A DNA stretch of 64,000 nt from Bavariicoccus seileri WCC 4188 (GCF_000421665.1 NZ_ATXL01000003.1:1-64000); one strand, 5' to 3'. Positions 27,182 to 36,404 are shown, counted from the stretch's first letter. Numbers and translations are program-made. Notes: generated by a model not told the origin, from the sequence alone.

Positions 27182-27976
27182 TTATGATTTAAGAGATCTT
27201 TGTTGGTAAATCTGACGAAGTAAAATAATTTTTTCATTCACTTGTCGATTTCGCCCCTCAAAATGCTCTTGCTTAATCAAGAGTAATAAACTCATCAAAC
27301 TATACCATTCGATCCGATGATACACTTTCGTCGTGATTGACAGACCGTAGCGTTCGAACCACTCATCCCATGACGCCAACGGAACGTAATGTGTTAACAA
27401 GTAGGTGAGGTCAAAAACAGGATCAGAAATTTTAACACTCTCCCAGTCTACCAAGAATAATTGCTCCTCTTCCGACTGGATAAAATTCTTACGATTCAAG
27501 TCTCCATGACAAACAGTCTTATGGTAACACGGAATCGTATCTGCTGTATCTTGTAAATAGGCTAATACTTTATTCAACCAAGAGTGAGTGACGAGATCAT
27601 GATGTAAGCCATCTTGATAATCACTGATAAAATCTGCTGGTTCGTAAACTTTCCCTTGAACTTGCTCAAGCATGTTCAATAAGCGTTGACTCCCATGGAC
27701 ATGTCTTAGAATAGTGATAACGTCATCACTAGCCATCTCGTCCGGAGCCAACGTGCGACCATCTAGCCACTCTTGTGCTGTTAGGATATCACCATTGTGG
27801 GACCGCTTCGTCCAGATCAATTTGGCTGTTATCCCTTCAGTCGATAGAGCTGCTAAGAAAGGCGATGAATTTTTTTTAAGAAAGATGCGTTGGTCTTCCT
27901 TTGTACCCATATAGGCCTGCCCGGTATCTCCCCCAATTGGATGGAGTTGCCAGCCAGAATCTGAATTATAATCCAT
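27182..27976 (-). CDS. ytmP: YtmP-like phosphotransferase (aminoglycoside/choline kinase fold)
   Basis: A 264-residue small kinase-like protein. The catalytic loop is CHGDLNRKNF (about 158-167) and the metal-binding DWE of LFLVDWESVKISDPVFDL follows. Family members phosphorylate small molecules; the natural substrate of YtmP is not established. The ATG at 27976 has AAGGTGG at 8 nt and is preferred to the adjacent GTG. Position just ahead of trmB is conserved in Bacillus. Confidence 0.85.
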   Translation of the reverse strand: MDYNSDSGWQLHPIGGDTGQAYMGTKEDQRIFLKKNSSPFLAALSTEGITAKLIWTKRSHNGDILTAQEWLDGRTLAPDEMASDDVITILRHVHGSQRLLNMLEQVQGKVYEPADFISDYQDGLHHDLVTHSWLNKVLAYLQDTADTIPCYHKTVCHGDLNRKNFIQSEEEQLFLVDWESVKISDPVFDLTYLLTHYVPLASWDEWFERYGLSITTKVYHRIEWYSLMSLLLLIKQEHFEGRNRQVNEKIILLRQIYQQRSLKS

Positions 27977-28019
27977 CACTTATGCCACCTTACCCTGTTA
28001 AACCACTTATTTTTTCTGC

Positions 28020-29336
28020 TCATTTTAACAACTTTTTCTTTTTCTTTCGCACACTTCGGCGTGCCACTTCAACGGCTTGGCGAATCCCTTCTGCTAATAG
28101 GACACCACCAACGGCTGTCACCCAGCTTATCGGTGCTGAATGAACGACTTTATATACTATACCTAAAAAAACCGCTTGTGACAATATAGATAGTCTAATT
28201 AATCGTGTAAAATCGGCTGTTTGTTCCGCGTCACTTGCCGGATATATCGCTAGCAAACTTTTTTTGACCGATACTTCTCTTAATGGCAACCATTGGAGCA
28301 AGGTCAAAAATGTGACCCCCGACATAACTAATAAACCCATTAACCAGTGATCAACACTGATTAAAAAGAGCGACCCTACTAGTGTCAGCCGGAACCACAG
28401 CGCTAGATAGTGTTGATTCCTAACCACGATTCTGACCCACAGATAACCCTCAGGACTTTTCATGCGTCGGCTCAACTGTTCAACCAGCGAGTCTAGATAA
28501 CGCCTACGCTTCACCGATGTATTTCCTAATTCCTTCACATCCGTAAATTGTGAGAGAAAGACATAAATCATTTGTTGACGATCTTGTTCTATTGTAATAG
28601 CGTTCTCGATGGCAATAAAGTGTTTTGCCTGTTTTAGCGTCCGAATAGTTCGCCCTAACATGACTACTGAGACCGTTGCCCAAATCACTGCTGCTATCAC
28701 AGCAATCGTTGCAGAAAAATAACCACTGCCCAATAAGACGAAGGTAATCAGAAATAAACCACCACTGATTTTACCGAGACGCCCGTTGTATTGTCTTCCC
28801 TTTTCAGACAATTGGAATAATCGGTTGACAAAGGTCAACAAAGTAGTTGAAATTACTATTATCACTACAGCCAAACTGCCAAGCGGTTCATATCTGAGAA
28901 ATGGTAGTACCATAATCGTTACAACCACTGATAAAACCAATTGTCCTATTAAACTAGACGAGCTACTCTTGACGATATACCGTTTAAGACCAGCGAGGTC
29001 GGCCATCAAAAAGAGCTTGTCAGCTGGTACAAGATAGGTTTTGATTTTCCCTGATGAACTGACTAATGCGAGTAGCAGGATGGCAATAAAAGCGACTAAC
29101 TGGAGTTGCCAACCATCTGCTTTCAGCCAGCGACTATATTGTAAGGCAAATGCGCCAATCAAAAAGACGATGACTACTAGTATATGATCATTCAACACAT
29201 AACGAGAGTAATGGGACATTTTTTTGAGAAATGCCTTACTTCGTTCACTTCTGATGGCTACATAATCGAGTGTGGCGGATGCATCATTACCCATTTCACG
29301 CCTAACATCATCTATTGTTTTCTTGTGAGGAGACAT
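28020..29336 (-). CDS. ecsB: ABC transporter permease EcsB
   Basis: The membrane part of the Ecs ABC transporter, linked in Bacillus to secretion, competence and regulated intramembrane proteolysis. The 438 residues carry a short cytosolic N-terminus, then helices beginning in the characteristic YVLNDHILVVIVFLIGAF stretch, with further paired helices at about 75-95, 125-165, 185-225 and 310-350. The start has GGAGGT at 7 nt. It follows ecsA by 5 nt. The N-terminal 40-residue hydrophilic extension is somewhat longer than I expect for the family. Confidence 0.9.
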   Translation of the reverse strand: MSPHKKTIDDVRREMGNDASATLDYVAIRSERSKAFLKKMSHYSRYVLNDHILVVIVFLIGAFALQYSRWLKADGWQLQLVAFIAILLLALVSSSGKIKTYLVPADKLFLMADLAGLKRYIVKSSSSSLIGQLVLSVVVTIMVLPFLRYEPLGSLAVVIIVISTTLLTFVNRLFQLSEKGRQYNGRLGKISGGLFLITFVLLGSGYFSATIAVIAAVIWATVSVVMLGRTIRTLKQAKHFIAIENAITIEQDRQQMIYVFLSQFTDVKELGNTSVKRRRYLDSLVEQLSRRMKSPEGYLWVRIVVRNQHYLALWFRLTLVGSLFLISVDHWLMGLLVMSGVTFLTLLQWLPLREVSVKKSLLAIYPASDAEQTADFTRLIRLSILSQAVFLGIVYKVVHSAPISWVTAVGGVLLAEGIRQAVEVARRSVRKKKKKLLK

Positions 29337-29341
29337 AACTG

Positions 29342-30067
29342 CTACCTCCTTGCAACTTTCAAATACAATTGATCAAGGGTCGCCTCTGGTTCATTCAGTT
29401 GAGCACGGACCTCATCCAAAGTACCATAAGCAGCAACGCGTCCTTCGTGAAGCATCACAAACGCATCACATAGCTTTTCTGCTGAGCTCAACACGTGGGT
29501 CGACATTAGGACGGATTTCTGTTCCCTCTTCTTTTCTTCTACGATCGTCAAAAAGGTATCAATGGCAAGCGGATCCAATCCCAAGAAAGGTTCATCGATT
29601 ACAAATAAAGAGACATCAAGCATCATCGCACAGATAATCATCACTTTTTGCTGCATTCCCTTAGAGAAATGCACGGGAAACCACTCTAATTCTTTCTCTA
29701 AACGAAAAGCTTTAACGTATTTTAGCGCTCTCTCCCAAACAGCAGGTATGTCCTGATGATAGGCCTTAGCGGTCAACTCAATGTGCTCTTTAAGGGTTAA
29801 TTCAGGATAAAGAATAGGCGCTTCAGGGATATAAGCAACCCGGCTTCTAAATAAGACGGGTTCCTTTTCTTGCGACAATTCGTCAAGAGTTATTCCTCCT
29901 GAAAAAGGGGTCAACAACCCCATAATTTCCTTGATTGTTGTCGATTTTCCGGCACCATTCAGTCCTATTAAGGCAGTGCAATTCCCTGTTTTTGCTGAAA
30001 AACTAATATCATGTATGACCGGTTCACTCAAATAACCGCCACTCACTTTATGTAACGTTAAGACCAT
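29342..30067 (-). CDS. ecsA: ABC transporter ATPase EcsA
   Basis: The ATP-binding subunit paired with EcsB. Its 241 residues show Walker A GLNGAGKSTTIKE (about 36-45), the ABC signature in a variant form (HFSKGMQQKVMI), Walker B LFVIDEPFLGLDP and the switch His in MSTHVLSSAE. GGGAGA precedes the ATG. Divergent transcription from hit is the standard Firmicutes layout. In B. subtilis loss of Ecs blocks competence and protein secretion, which is of interest next to the competence-type regulators in this window. Confidence 0.95.
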   Translation of the reverse strand: MVLTLHKVSGGYLSEPVIHDISFSAKTGNCTALIGLNGAGKSTTIKEIMGLLTPFSGGITLDELSQEKEPVLFRSRVAYIPEAPILYPELTLKEHIELTAKAYHQDIPAVWERALKYVKAFRLEKELEWFPVHFSKGMQQKVMIICAMMLDVSLFVIDEPFLGLDPLAIDTFLTIVEEKKREQKSVLMSTHVLSSAEKLCDAFVMLHEGRVAAYGTLDEVRAQLNEPEATLDQLYLKVARR

Positions 30068-30181
30068 TACTTTCTCCCAATTCCCCTCTATTTTAGTTAG
30101 AGTGATCCGTGTTTCAAACAGACTTGACTCTTAATGATCCCCTTCCATTCATGAGGACCTAACGTTTTAAGAATTTACCCT

Positions 30182-30190
30182 ATTGTACCA
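30182..30190 (-). promoter_or_regulatory. Extended -10 of ecsAB
   Basis: TGGTACAAT on the minus strand, about 115 bp ahead of ecsA; no convincing -35. Confidence 0.45.
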
Positions 30191-30228
30191 CGACACCCAG
30201 TGAAACGATACCGTTCCCCTTTTCTGTA

Positions 30229-30237
30229 TGCTATACT
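30229..30237 (+). promoter_or_regulatory. Extended -10 of hit
   Basis: TGCTATACT on the plus strand, 40 bp ahead of the hit start; divergent from the ecs promoter. Confidence 0.55.
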
Positions 30238-30277
30238 TTTAAGTAACAAAACCTAATGCATTCAAGGAGGAATTTCA

Positions 30278-30709
30278 GTGAGTGAAACTATATTTGAAAA
30301 AATAATCAAAAAAGAGATCCCAGCTTATGTTGTTTATGAAGACGATGTGGTCTTGGCCTTTTTAGACATTTCTCAAGTTACCCCTGGTCACACCTTAGTC
30401 CTTCCTAAAAAACACGTGGCCGATATTTTCGACTATGACGGCGACTTAGCTGCCACTGTTTTCAGTCGGATTCCTAAAATTGCTCGTGCTATTCGTACAT
30501 TTGATCCCGCTATCAAGGGGCTCAATATTCTCTGCAACAATGGGGCTTTAGCCTACCAAAGCGTTTTCCACTCGCATATCCACCTAATTCCGCGCTATAC
30601 AGAAGACGATTCATTCGGGTTGAAATGGGCTGATAATAGTGCTGATTATACGCCAGAACAATATGAAGCAATTGCAGCAAAAATAGCTGAAAAAATAGAG
30701 GAGGATTAA
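30278..30709 (+). CDS. hit: HIT family hydrolase
   Basis: A 143-residue histidine-triad nucleotide hydrolase or transferase that acts on AMP-linked substrates. The triad motif is HSHIHLIPR (about 104-112), preceded by the substrate loop around NNGALAYQSVFH. The start codon is GTG with AAGGAGG at ideal spacing. Its stop is one base from the next ATG, so it is co-transcribed with the YtxH-like gene. Confidence 0.95.
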   Translation: MSETIFEKIIKKEIPAYVVYEDDVVLAFLDISQVTPGHTLVLPKKHVADIFDYDGDLAATVFSRIPKIARAIRTFDPAIKGLNILCNNGALAYQSVFHSHIHLIPRYTEDDSFGLKWADNSADYTPEQYEAIAAKIAEKIEED

Positions 30710-30710
30710 G

Positions 30711-31040
30711 ATGGGATTTTTTAAAGGTCTGATCGTTGGTGGCCTAGTCAGTGGAATAGCCACTTTGCTCTACACCCCAAACGACGGTAAGACAAATCAA
30801 AAAATAGTGAAGGACTATCTTGAAACCTTAGCTGAATCAGTAGATGATTTGACTGATTCAACTACTTCCTTAAGCGATGCACTCGATCGTTTCAAGACAG
30901 TAGGCTTAAAAAGCCTGACAGATGCTACACAAGGGATCACTGATTCAGTTGAACGATTCGACTCAGATACTAAACCACGCGTTCGCCGGATCAACGCTGA
31001 GATCGAATCACTGTCAAACTCGTTGGACGATTTGAAATGA
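30711..31040 (+). CDS. YtxH-like small membrane-associated protein
   Basis: A 109-residue protein. The N-terminal hydrophobic segment with Gly pattern (GFFKGLIVGGLVSGIATLLY) followed by TPNDGK is typical of YtxH-domain general-stress proteins. The remainder is an amphipathic, heptad-like helix rich in Asp/Ser/Thr (about 35-109). The biochemical role is unknown. It is coupled to hit. Confidence 0.8.
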   Translation: MGFFKGLIVGGLVSGIATLLYTPNDGKTNQKIVKDYLETLAESVDDLTDSTTSLSDALDRFKTVGLKSLTDATQGITDSVERFDSDTKPRVRRINAEIESLSNSLDDLK

Positions 31041-31085
31041 TTGCTTTCTTTCATTGTTTTCAATAAAAGGACCAATAACAAACGG

Positions 31086-31113
31086 AGATGGGTTGCAAAA
31101 CCCATCTTTTTTT
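31086..31113 (+). terminator. Terminator after hit operon
   Basis: AGATGGGTT-GCAA-AACCCATCT, perfect 9-bp stem, followed by a run of T. Confidence 0.92.
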
Positions 31114-31175
31114 GTGAAAAGCATCCTAATTTTAGCCTTTTTTTCATGATAAAAATAATTTTATAGGATAAAAAA

Positions 31176-31204
31176 TTGTCAAATCGTTAAAATCACATTA
31201 CAAT
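31176..31204 (+). promoter_or_regulatory. Promoter of the amino-acid ABC operon
   Basis: TTGTCA, 17 bp, TACAAT. The leader of about 105 nt contains a small perfect hairpin (GTAAGA-GGAG-TCTTAC, 31238-31253). Confidence 0.65.
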
Positions 31205-31317
31205 TAGAGGCAGTTATTAGTTTTTAATGAGATAATTGTAAGAGGAGTCTTACTTAAAAACATCTTAACTGTATCTATTTTGTTAACAACTGCTAATTAT
31301 TCAAAGGGGGCAATACT

Positions 31318-32049
31318 ATGATCGAATTTCAACACGTCGACAAATTCTATGGCGACTTCCATGCGCTAAAAGATATCAATCTCACAATTGATAAAGGAGA
31401 AGTAGTCACACTGATAGGACCTTCTGGATCAGGTAAAAGTACTCTCTTACGCTGTATCAACCGATTAGAAGCTATCACAAAAGGAAAATTGTTGATTAAT
31501 GATGTCGATATCTCAGCTAAAGACACCGACATCCGCAAGATTCGCCGAAATATTGGGATGGTGTTCCAACATTTTGAACTCTACCCTCATATGACTGTAC
31601 TAAAAAACATTACACTCGCGCCACGAAAAGTACTCCATGTCGATGAAAAAGAAGCAGAAGAACGGGCTGAGCGTTTCTTGAAACGAGTTAATCTTTGGGA
31701 TAAACGTAACTCCTATCCTAACCAACTCTCCGGTGGGCAAAAGCAACGGGTCGCAATTGCTCGTGGACTTGCGATGAATCCTGAAATCATGTTATTCGAT
31801 GAACCAACCAGTGCTCTTGACCCCGAAACTACGGGTGATGTTTTGGATGTCATGCAACGCATCGCCGAAGAAGATAAAATGACGATGGTCGTTGTAACAC
31901 ACGAAATGGGCTTTGCTCGTGAAGTCAGTGACCGAACTATTTTCATGGCAGAAGGCTTGATTCTTGAAGACCGTCCAAGCCAAGATTTCTTTAATGCCCC
32001 GCAAGATGAACGTGCTCAACAATTCTTGAACCAAATTATTCGCCACTGA
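31318..32049 (+). CDS. glnQ: Polar amino-acid ABC transporter ATPase (GlnQ type)
   Basis: The energising subunit of an ABC importer for glutamine or a similar polar amino acid. Its 243 residues have Walker A GPSGSGKSTLLRC (about 34-46), Q-loop GMVFQHFELYPH, signature LSGGQKQRVAIARG, Walker B IMLFDEPTSALDPE and the H-loop VVTHEMGFA. An AAAGGGGGC ribosome site supports the start. It is the first gene of a four-gene operon. Confidence 0.95.
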   Translation: MIEFQHVDKFYGDFHALKDINLTIDKGEVVTLIGPSGSGKSTLLRCINRLEAITKGKLLINDVDISAKDTDIRKIRRNIGMVFQHFELYPHMTVLKNITLAPRKVLHVDEKEAEERAERFLKRVNLWDKRNSYPNQLSGGQKQRVAIARGLAMNPEIMLFDEPTSALDPETTGDVLDVMQRIAEEDKMTMVVVTHEMGFAREVSDRTIFMAEGLILEDRPSQDFFNAPQDERAQQFLNQIIRH

Positions 32050-32066
32050 TCTAAGGAGGTCGTCTT

Positions 32067-32867
32067 ATGACACAACGAAACAGACTTTACCCCCTTTTAG
32101 TTGTGATCTTGAGTTTATTCTTTGTTGCTGGTTGTGGTGCTACTGCCAAAAAAGATATTGCAACACGCATAGAAGGAAGCAACAAGCCGGTTATCACTTG
32201 GGGGGTCAAAACAGATACGAACTTGTTTGGGCTCTATAATATTCAAAACCAGGATATCAAAGGATTTGATGTCGATATCGCGAAAGCTATTACTGATGAG
32301 ATTACAAATGGCGAAGGTGAAGCTGATTTTGTCGAAGTTAGTTCCAAAACGCGGATCTCTTTGCTAAAAAACGGAAATATCGACGCTATTATTGCTACCA
32401 TGACAATCACAGATGAACGGAAAAAAGTCATCGACTTCTCTGATGTTTACTTTGATGCTGGTCAATCTTTACTAGTAGCCAATGATTCTCCTATCGAAAA
32501 TGTCGAATCATTAGAAGAAGGTGCGACAGTATTGGCTGTTAAAGGCGCTAACTCAGCTGCAAACCTGAAAAAACACGCACCACAAGTTCGAATATTAGAA
32601 TTAGAAAACTATAGTGAAGCCTTTACCGCGCTAGCCTCTGGTCAAGGGGAAGCAATGACGACTGATAATGCTATTTTATTGGGGATCATCGATCAAAACC
32701 CTGGTTATCGGTTGGCAGGAGAAGCTTTCACAGAAGAACCATACGGGATTGGGATAGATAAAGGGCAAGATGACTTCTTAGAAGAAGTCAATACAGCTCT
32801 TGAAACCATCAAAAAAAATGGTGTCTATGATGAGATTTACGATAAATGGTTCGGCGGCTTAATGTAA
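32067..32867 (+). CDS. glnH: Amino-acid-binding lipoprotein
   Basis: A 266-residue type 3 solute-binding protein. The lipobox is FVAGC with Cys23. The SBP_bac_3 domain follows: GFDVDIAKAITDEI is the classical signature, and WGGLM-like closing residues (YDKWFGGLM) end it. The substrate is probably glutamine, glutamate or aspartate, judged by family likeness only. It is coupled to glnQ and the permeases. Confidence 0.92.
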   Translation: MTQRNRLYPLLVVILSLFFVAGCGATAKKDIATRIEGSNKPVITWGVKTDTNLFGLYNIQNQDIKGFDVDIAKAITDEITNGEGEADFVEVSSKTRISLLKNGNIDAIIATMTITDERKKVIDFSDVYFDAGQSLLVANDSPIENVESLEEGATVLAVKGANSAANLKKHAPQVRILELENYSEAFTALASGQGEAMTTDNAILLGIIDQNPGYRLAGEAFTEEPYGIGIDKGQDDFLEEVNTALETIKKNGVYDEIYDKWFGGLM

Positions 32868-32881
32868 AGGAGGAATCTCAC

Positions 32882-33523
32882 ATGTTTTCAGTTTTACAAC
32901 AGTATTGGCCAGCTTATTTGGAGGGGTTCAAGTTTACCCTGATTGCCAGTGTCATCGCTCTAGTCTTTAGCCTTATTATTGGAGCTCTAATGGGGATCAT
33001 GCAGACAAGTCACGTTAAAATCGTTCGAACGATCAGTAATATATATGTCGAGTTTTTTAGAAACATTCCGTTATTGATCATCGTTATGTTCTTTTACGTC
33101 GTTGTCCCCTTGTATCTATTCCCCGTTACAGGATTCGCTTCTGGTGTGATCGGTTTAACCATCTACACGTCTTCATTTATCGCGGATAATGTCAGAGCCG
33201 GCATACAGGCAATCGACCCTGGGCAAATGGAAGCTGGCATGTCACAAGGTTTCAGTTATTCAGAAACGATGCGATATATTATTTTTCCACAAGCAGTTCG
33301 CGTCATTATTCCACCACTAGGTAACCAAACGATCAACTTAGTTAAGAACTCGTCCATACTAGCGATGGTAGCTGGTCTTGATTTGATGTATCAAGGAGAC
33401 TTGATTTCTCAACAAACCTTTAACGTGGTTGAAACTTATGTCATTGTTGGGATCTTTTATCTTTGTATTACTTTCCCACTGACTTATTTCAATAAATTCT
33501 TAGAACGCAGACTTGCGCTTTAA
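32882..33523 (+). CDS. Amino-acid ABC permease (first)
   Basis: A 213-residue HisMQ-type permease with five predicted helices and the EAA loop EAGMSQGFSYSETMRYIIFPQA. The longest ORF starts at 32846, overlapping the lipoprotein gene; the ATG at 32882 has AAAGGAGG and gives the expected N-terminus (MFSVLQQYWPAYLEGF). It forms a heterodimer with the next gene product. Confidence 0.93.
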   Translation: MFSVLQQYWPAYLEGFKFTLIASVIALVFSLIIGALMGIMQTSHVKIVRTISNIYVEFFRNIPLLIIVMFFYVVVPLYLFPVTGFASGVIGLTIYTSSFIADNVRAGIQAIDPGQMEAGMSQGFSYSETMRYIIFPQAVRVIIPPLGNQTINLVKNSSILAMVAGLDLMYQGDLISQQTFNVVETYVIVGIFYLCITFPLTYFNKFLERRLAL

Positions 33524-33541
33524 TCGAAGGGAGTTTTACGT

Positions 33542-34198
33542 ATGAATTTTCAAGACGCTTTTTCTTGGATCAACATTCGCTTTTTACTCTCTGGGTTAAG
33601 CGTAACGATCCAAGTCGCATTCTTTACAATTGTTTTCAGTGTCATCCTAGGCGCATTCCTAGGTGTCATCCGTTACTATAATATTCCTTATGTGTCACGT
33701 GTGTTGGGTTGGGTCTTAGATATTATTAGGAACTTGCCCTTACTACTAATCATTTTCTTCGCCTACTTTGCCTTACCACAAATGGGACTACGAATGAATG
33801 TCTTTTGGTCAACAATCTTCTCGATGACAGTCTTTGAATCGGCAATGATTTCGGAAATTTATCGTGGTGGGTTGAAATCCTTACCACCTGGTCAGTTCGA
33901 AGCTGGGATGTCCAGTGGTCTAACACGAAATCAAACCTTGATTTACATTCTAATGCCTCAAGCTATTCGTCAAACCTTGCCATCGGTTGTCAGCCAGTTG
34001 ATTGCATTAATCAAAGATACCTCTTTAGCGACAATCATTTCGTTGCCAGAGTTGACTCATAATGCGAAGATTATCTATGGACAAACAACATCATATGTTA
34101 TCCCAATGTTCGTAGCATTAGCCTTCTTCTATTTCGTGATTTGTTATGCTCTGTCACGATTCGCAAGATATCTAGCTAAAACGATGGCTAATAGTTGA
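33542..34198 (+). CDS. Amino-acid ABC permease (second)
   Basis: A 218-residue HisMQ-type permease paired with the preceding one. The EAA loop is FEAGMSSGLTRNQTLIYILMPQA. Hydrophobic helices at about 15-40, 55-80 and 90-110, plus two near the C-terminus, are seen. It is the last gene of the importer operon, followed by a strong terminator. Confidence 0.93.
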   Translation: MNFQDAFSWINIRFLLSGLSVTIQVAFFTIVFSVILGAFLGVIRYYNIPYVSRVLGWVLDIIRNLPLLLIIFFAYFALPQMGLRMNVFWSTIFSMTVFESAMISEIYRGGLKSLPPGQFEAGMSSGLTRNQTLIYILMPQAIRQTLPSVVSQLIALIKDTSLATIISLPELTHNAKIIYGQTTSYVIPMFVALAFFYFVICYALSRFARYLAKTMANS

Positions 34199-34258
34199 AG
34201 AGCTGTGTAAATAATCTTGTATTCCTCTGATACTTTGAATAACTATAAATACACAAGG

Positions 34259-34295
34259 ATAAAAAAGAAGTGAGAAAATCTCACTTCTTTTTTTC
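34259..34295. terminator. Bidirectional terminator between importer and ung
   Basis: AAGAAGTGAGA-AAA-TCTCACTTCTT, 11-bp stem, with A-run before and T-run after, so it works on both strands for the convergent genes. Confidence 0.9.
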
Positions 34296-34340
34296 TACTT
34301 TAAACGGTGTTCTATCAGCAACTTCTTCAACTAGCTCTGT

Positions 34341-35015
34341 CTAGATACACCAATCCACTGGTTTTTCTCCCATCTTAATGAGGGCAAAGTTTGCTGTTGA
34401 GAATGGTTTTGACCCAAAGAAACCACGATAGGCTGATAGTGGGCTAGGGTGTGGGGATTCGATAATCACATGTTTATGGGTGTCAATCAATTTTTTCTTG
34501 GCTCTTGATGGGCTACCCCACAGGATAAATACGACAGGTTTGTGTCGTTCGTTTAATGCCTTGATGATTCCATCAGTGACCTCTTCCCAACCTTTATCTC
34601 GGTGCGAAAAAGCTTGGTGTGCTCGAACTGTGAGGACTGTATTTAACAATAACACGCCTTCTTTCGCCCATTTTGTCAAATCTCCATGGTTTGGAATTGG
34701 GCATCCTAAATCCGAGTGTAATTCTTTATAGATATTTTGCAGACTTGGCGGAATTTTAACGCCCTTTTTAACTGAAAAAGCTAATCCATTCGCTTGCCCT
34801 TCTCCGTGATATGGATCTTGTCCTAGAATACACACTTTAACTTTGTCATATGGCGTTAAAGTCAGTGCTTGCCATATTTCAGTCATTGGTGGATATATGG
34901 GAGGGTGATTTCTAGTGTACTCTGTCTTCAAAAAGTCATGTAGTTTGCTATAACTCTCGTTTGCCGTCAATTTTTCAAGAATGGGTTGCCAATCATTATC
35001 CAAAGAAATTGTCAC
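34341..35015 (-). CDS. ung: Uracil-DNA glycosylase
   Basis: Family 1 UDG removing uracil from DNA. The 224 residues show the water-activating loop GQDPYHGEGQANGLAFSV (about 66-83) and the Leu-intercalation loop HPSPLSAYRGF. It stands alone and is transcribed toward the amino-acid importer. A 12-bp palindrome (AACATATATGTT, 35079-35090) lies in its upstream region. Confidence 0.97.
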   Translation of the reverse strand: MTISLDNDWQPILEKLTANESYSKLHDFLKTEYTRNHPPIYPPMTEIWQALTLTPYDKVKVCILGQDPYHGEGQANGLAFSVKKGVKIPPSLQNIYKELHSDLGCPIPNHGDLTKWAKEGVLLLNTVLTVRAHQAFSHRDKGWEEVTDGIIKALNERHKPVVFILWGSPSRAKKKLIDTHKHVIIESPHPSPLSAYRGFFGSKPFSTANFALIKMGEKPVDWCI

Positions 35016-35163
35016 GTGTCTCTCTCCTTCTTATAGGCATTATCAAATTAAAAATATCTCATTATTGTCTTCTATCTTAACATATATGTTGCTTTGGGGA
35101 TGCACAATGTTATCGTTTTGGTTACAATGTAAGTAACATTCAAACAATTAAAGGAGATCAAAG

Positions 35164-36045
35164 ATGTCATTACAGCTCGTAGCTTCTGATATGGATGGTA
35201 CTTTACTAAGAGACCACTCCCAAATCTCACCTGAAAATGTAGCTAAAATCAAAGAAATCCAACAACTTGGAATTACGTTTGTGGCTTGTACTGGTCGGAC
35301 GTTGGAACAAGCTCGTAGTGTTTTAGATCATTACGGGATTACTTGTCCGTTGATCACATTGAACGGGGCACAAATTTATACCGCTGATAACACATTAGAA
35401 TTTGAACGTCCGCTGTCTAAAGAGACTGCTCATCACTTATATCAAAATACCGATTCCTTAAAAGTCATTCCAGAATTATTGACGGACCAAGGTATTTTTA
35501 TGCGTTCTCGTGAAGAACGGTTCAGCAGTTATGTTTATTTCTATCGCATGGTCAATCATGAAGCCAAAGATTCGGAGATCGTTGCTACTTTAAGAGATCT
35601 TGAATCTAAATGGCATATCAAATATGCGGCTGACCTGAAAGACTTGATTGATACACACAACGTCTTAAAGATGACCTTCTTTACAGATCACGACATTGCC
35701 CTTTTAAAAGCATTGCAATACGATCTCACGCAACGTTATCCCGATATCTCAGTCACAAGTTCTGGTCTTGGAAATATTGAAATTAGTTCAAAGGAAGCCC
35801 AAAAAGGATTAGCTATTGCACGATTTGCGAAAGACAATGGTATCTCTCTCGATCGCACGATGACGATTGGCGACAACTTAAATGATATCTCAATGTTGAA
35901 AGTTGCAAAATACAGTTTTGCTGTGGGGAACGCTCAACTAGAAGTTCGTCAAGCCGCCAAACATCTGACCAAAACAAATGTTGAAAATGGCGTCAGCTTA
36001 GCTATCGACAAGGCTATTACTATGTCAACTCAAACAACCCATTAA
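35164..36045 (+). CDS. Cof-type HAD-IIB phosphatase
   Basis: A 293-residue haloacid dehalogenase-like phosphatase for sugar phosphates or similar metabolites. Motif I is SDMDGTLLRD (about 8-17), motif II a Thr in VACTGRT, and motif IV GDNLNDISML. The cap inserted between motifs is the HAD-IIB type. AAAGGAGAT supports the start. The substrate cannot be told from sequence. Confidence 0.92.
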   Translation: MSLQLVASDMDGTLLRDHSQISPENVAKIKEIQQLGITFVACTGRTLEQARSVLDHYGITCPLITLNGAQIYTADNTLEFERPLSKETAHHLYQNTDSLKVIPELLTDQGIFMRSREERFSSYVYFYRMVNHEAKDSEIVATLRDLESKWHIKYAADLKDLIDTHNVLKMTFFTDHDIALLKALQYDLTQRYPDISVTSSGLGNIEISSKEAQKGLAIARFAKDNGISLDRTMTIGDNLNDISMLKVAKYSFAVGNAQLEVRQAAKHLTKTNVENGVSLAIDKAITMSTQTTH

Positions 36046-36108
36046 TGTTAAGAAAAGTACATTCTGTTCATAATGAACATGATCGAGGTAACAGTTAGCA
36101 CTCTTCTA

Positions 36109-36196
36109 TTCGTTTTTATCAATAGCTCAGCTAGTCTCGCTCTAACGCTTGTCTGCTAACACTAGCGTTAAAGGAACTGGTCGAGTAAAAAACGAA
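36109..36196 (+). promoter_or_regulatory. Foldable leader of the YvrJ-like gene
   Basis: TTCGTTTTT (36109-36117) can pair with AAAAACGAA (36188-36196), the latter adjoining the AAAGGAAGG ribosome site. The enclosed 70 nt include a second stem (TAACGCT with AGCGTTA). Another inverted repeat, GTTCATAATGAAC, lies upstream. I do not recognise a known riboswitch class. Confidence 0.45.
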
Positions 36197-36212
36197 AGGA
36201 AGGTGTTTTTTG

Positions 36213-36383
36213 ATGATGTCAGATCTAAGCGTTTATATCGATCTTATTGGTAATATAGGTTTTCCGATCCTGTTAGTGTTCTACTTGCTGAATCGGACAG
36301 AGAAGAAACTCGATACGATCATTCAACTGATGACAGAGTCCCTCAACCTCTTAAAACCATTGTCACAAGTTCAACCGACATAA
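36213..36383 (+). CDS. YvrJ family small membrane protein
   Basis: A 56-residue protein with a single hydrophobic helix and the family core IGNIGFPILLVFYLLNRTEKK, matching the YvrJ pattern (IGNxGFPI...YLLxRxEKKLD). AAAGGAAGGTG precedes tandem ATGs; the second (36216) is also possible. YvrJ genes usually sit with DUF1659 and DUF2922 genes, which here are about 6 kb away on the other strand. Function is unknown; topology suggests a membrane peptide with a cytosolic amphipathic tail. A terminator follows at once, so it is monocistronic. Confidence 0.75.
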   Translation: MMSDLSVYIDLIGNIGFPILLVFYLLNRTEKKLDTIIQLMTESLNLLKPLSQVQPT

Positions 36384-36404
36384 GAACTAGCAAGAATAAC
36401 CTCG

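Noticed and set aside
30815-31147. 110-codon minus-strand open frame
   Set aside because: Covers the YtxH-like gene and its terminator on the opposite strand; Ser-rich shadow of the Asp/Ser-rich real frame.
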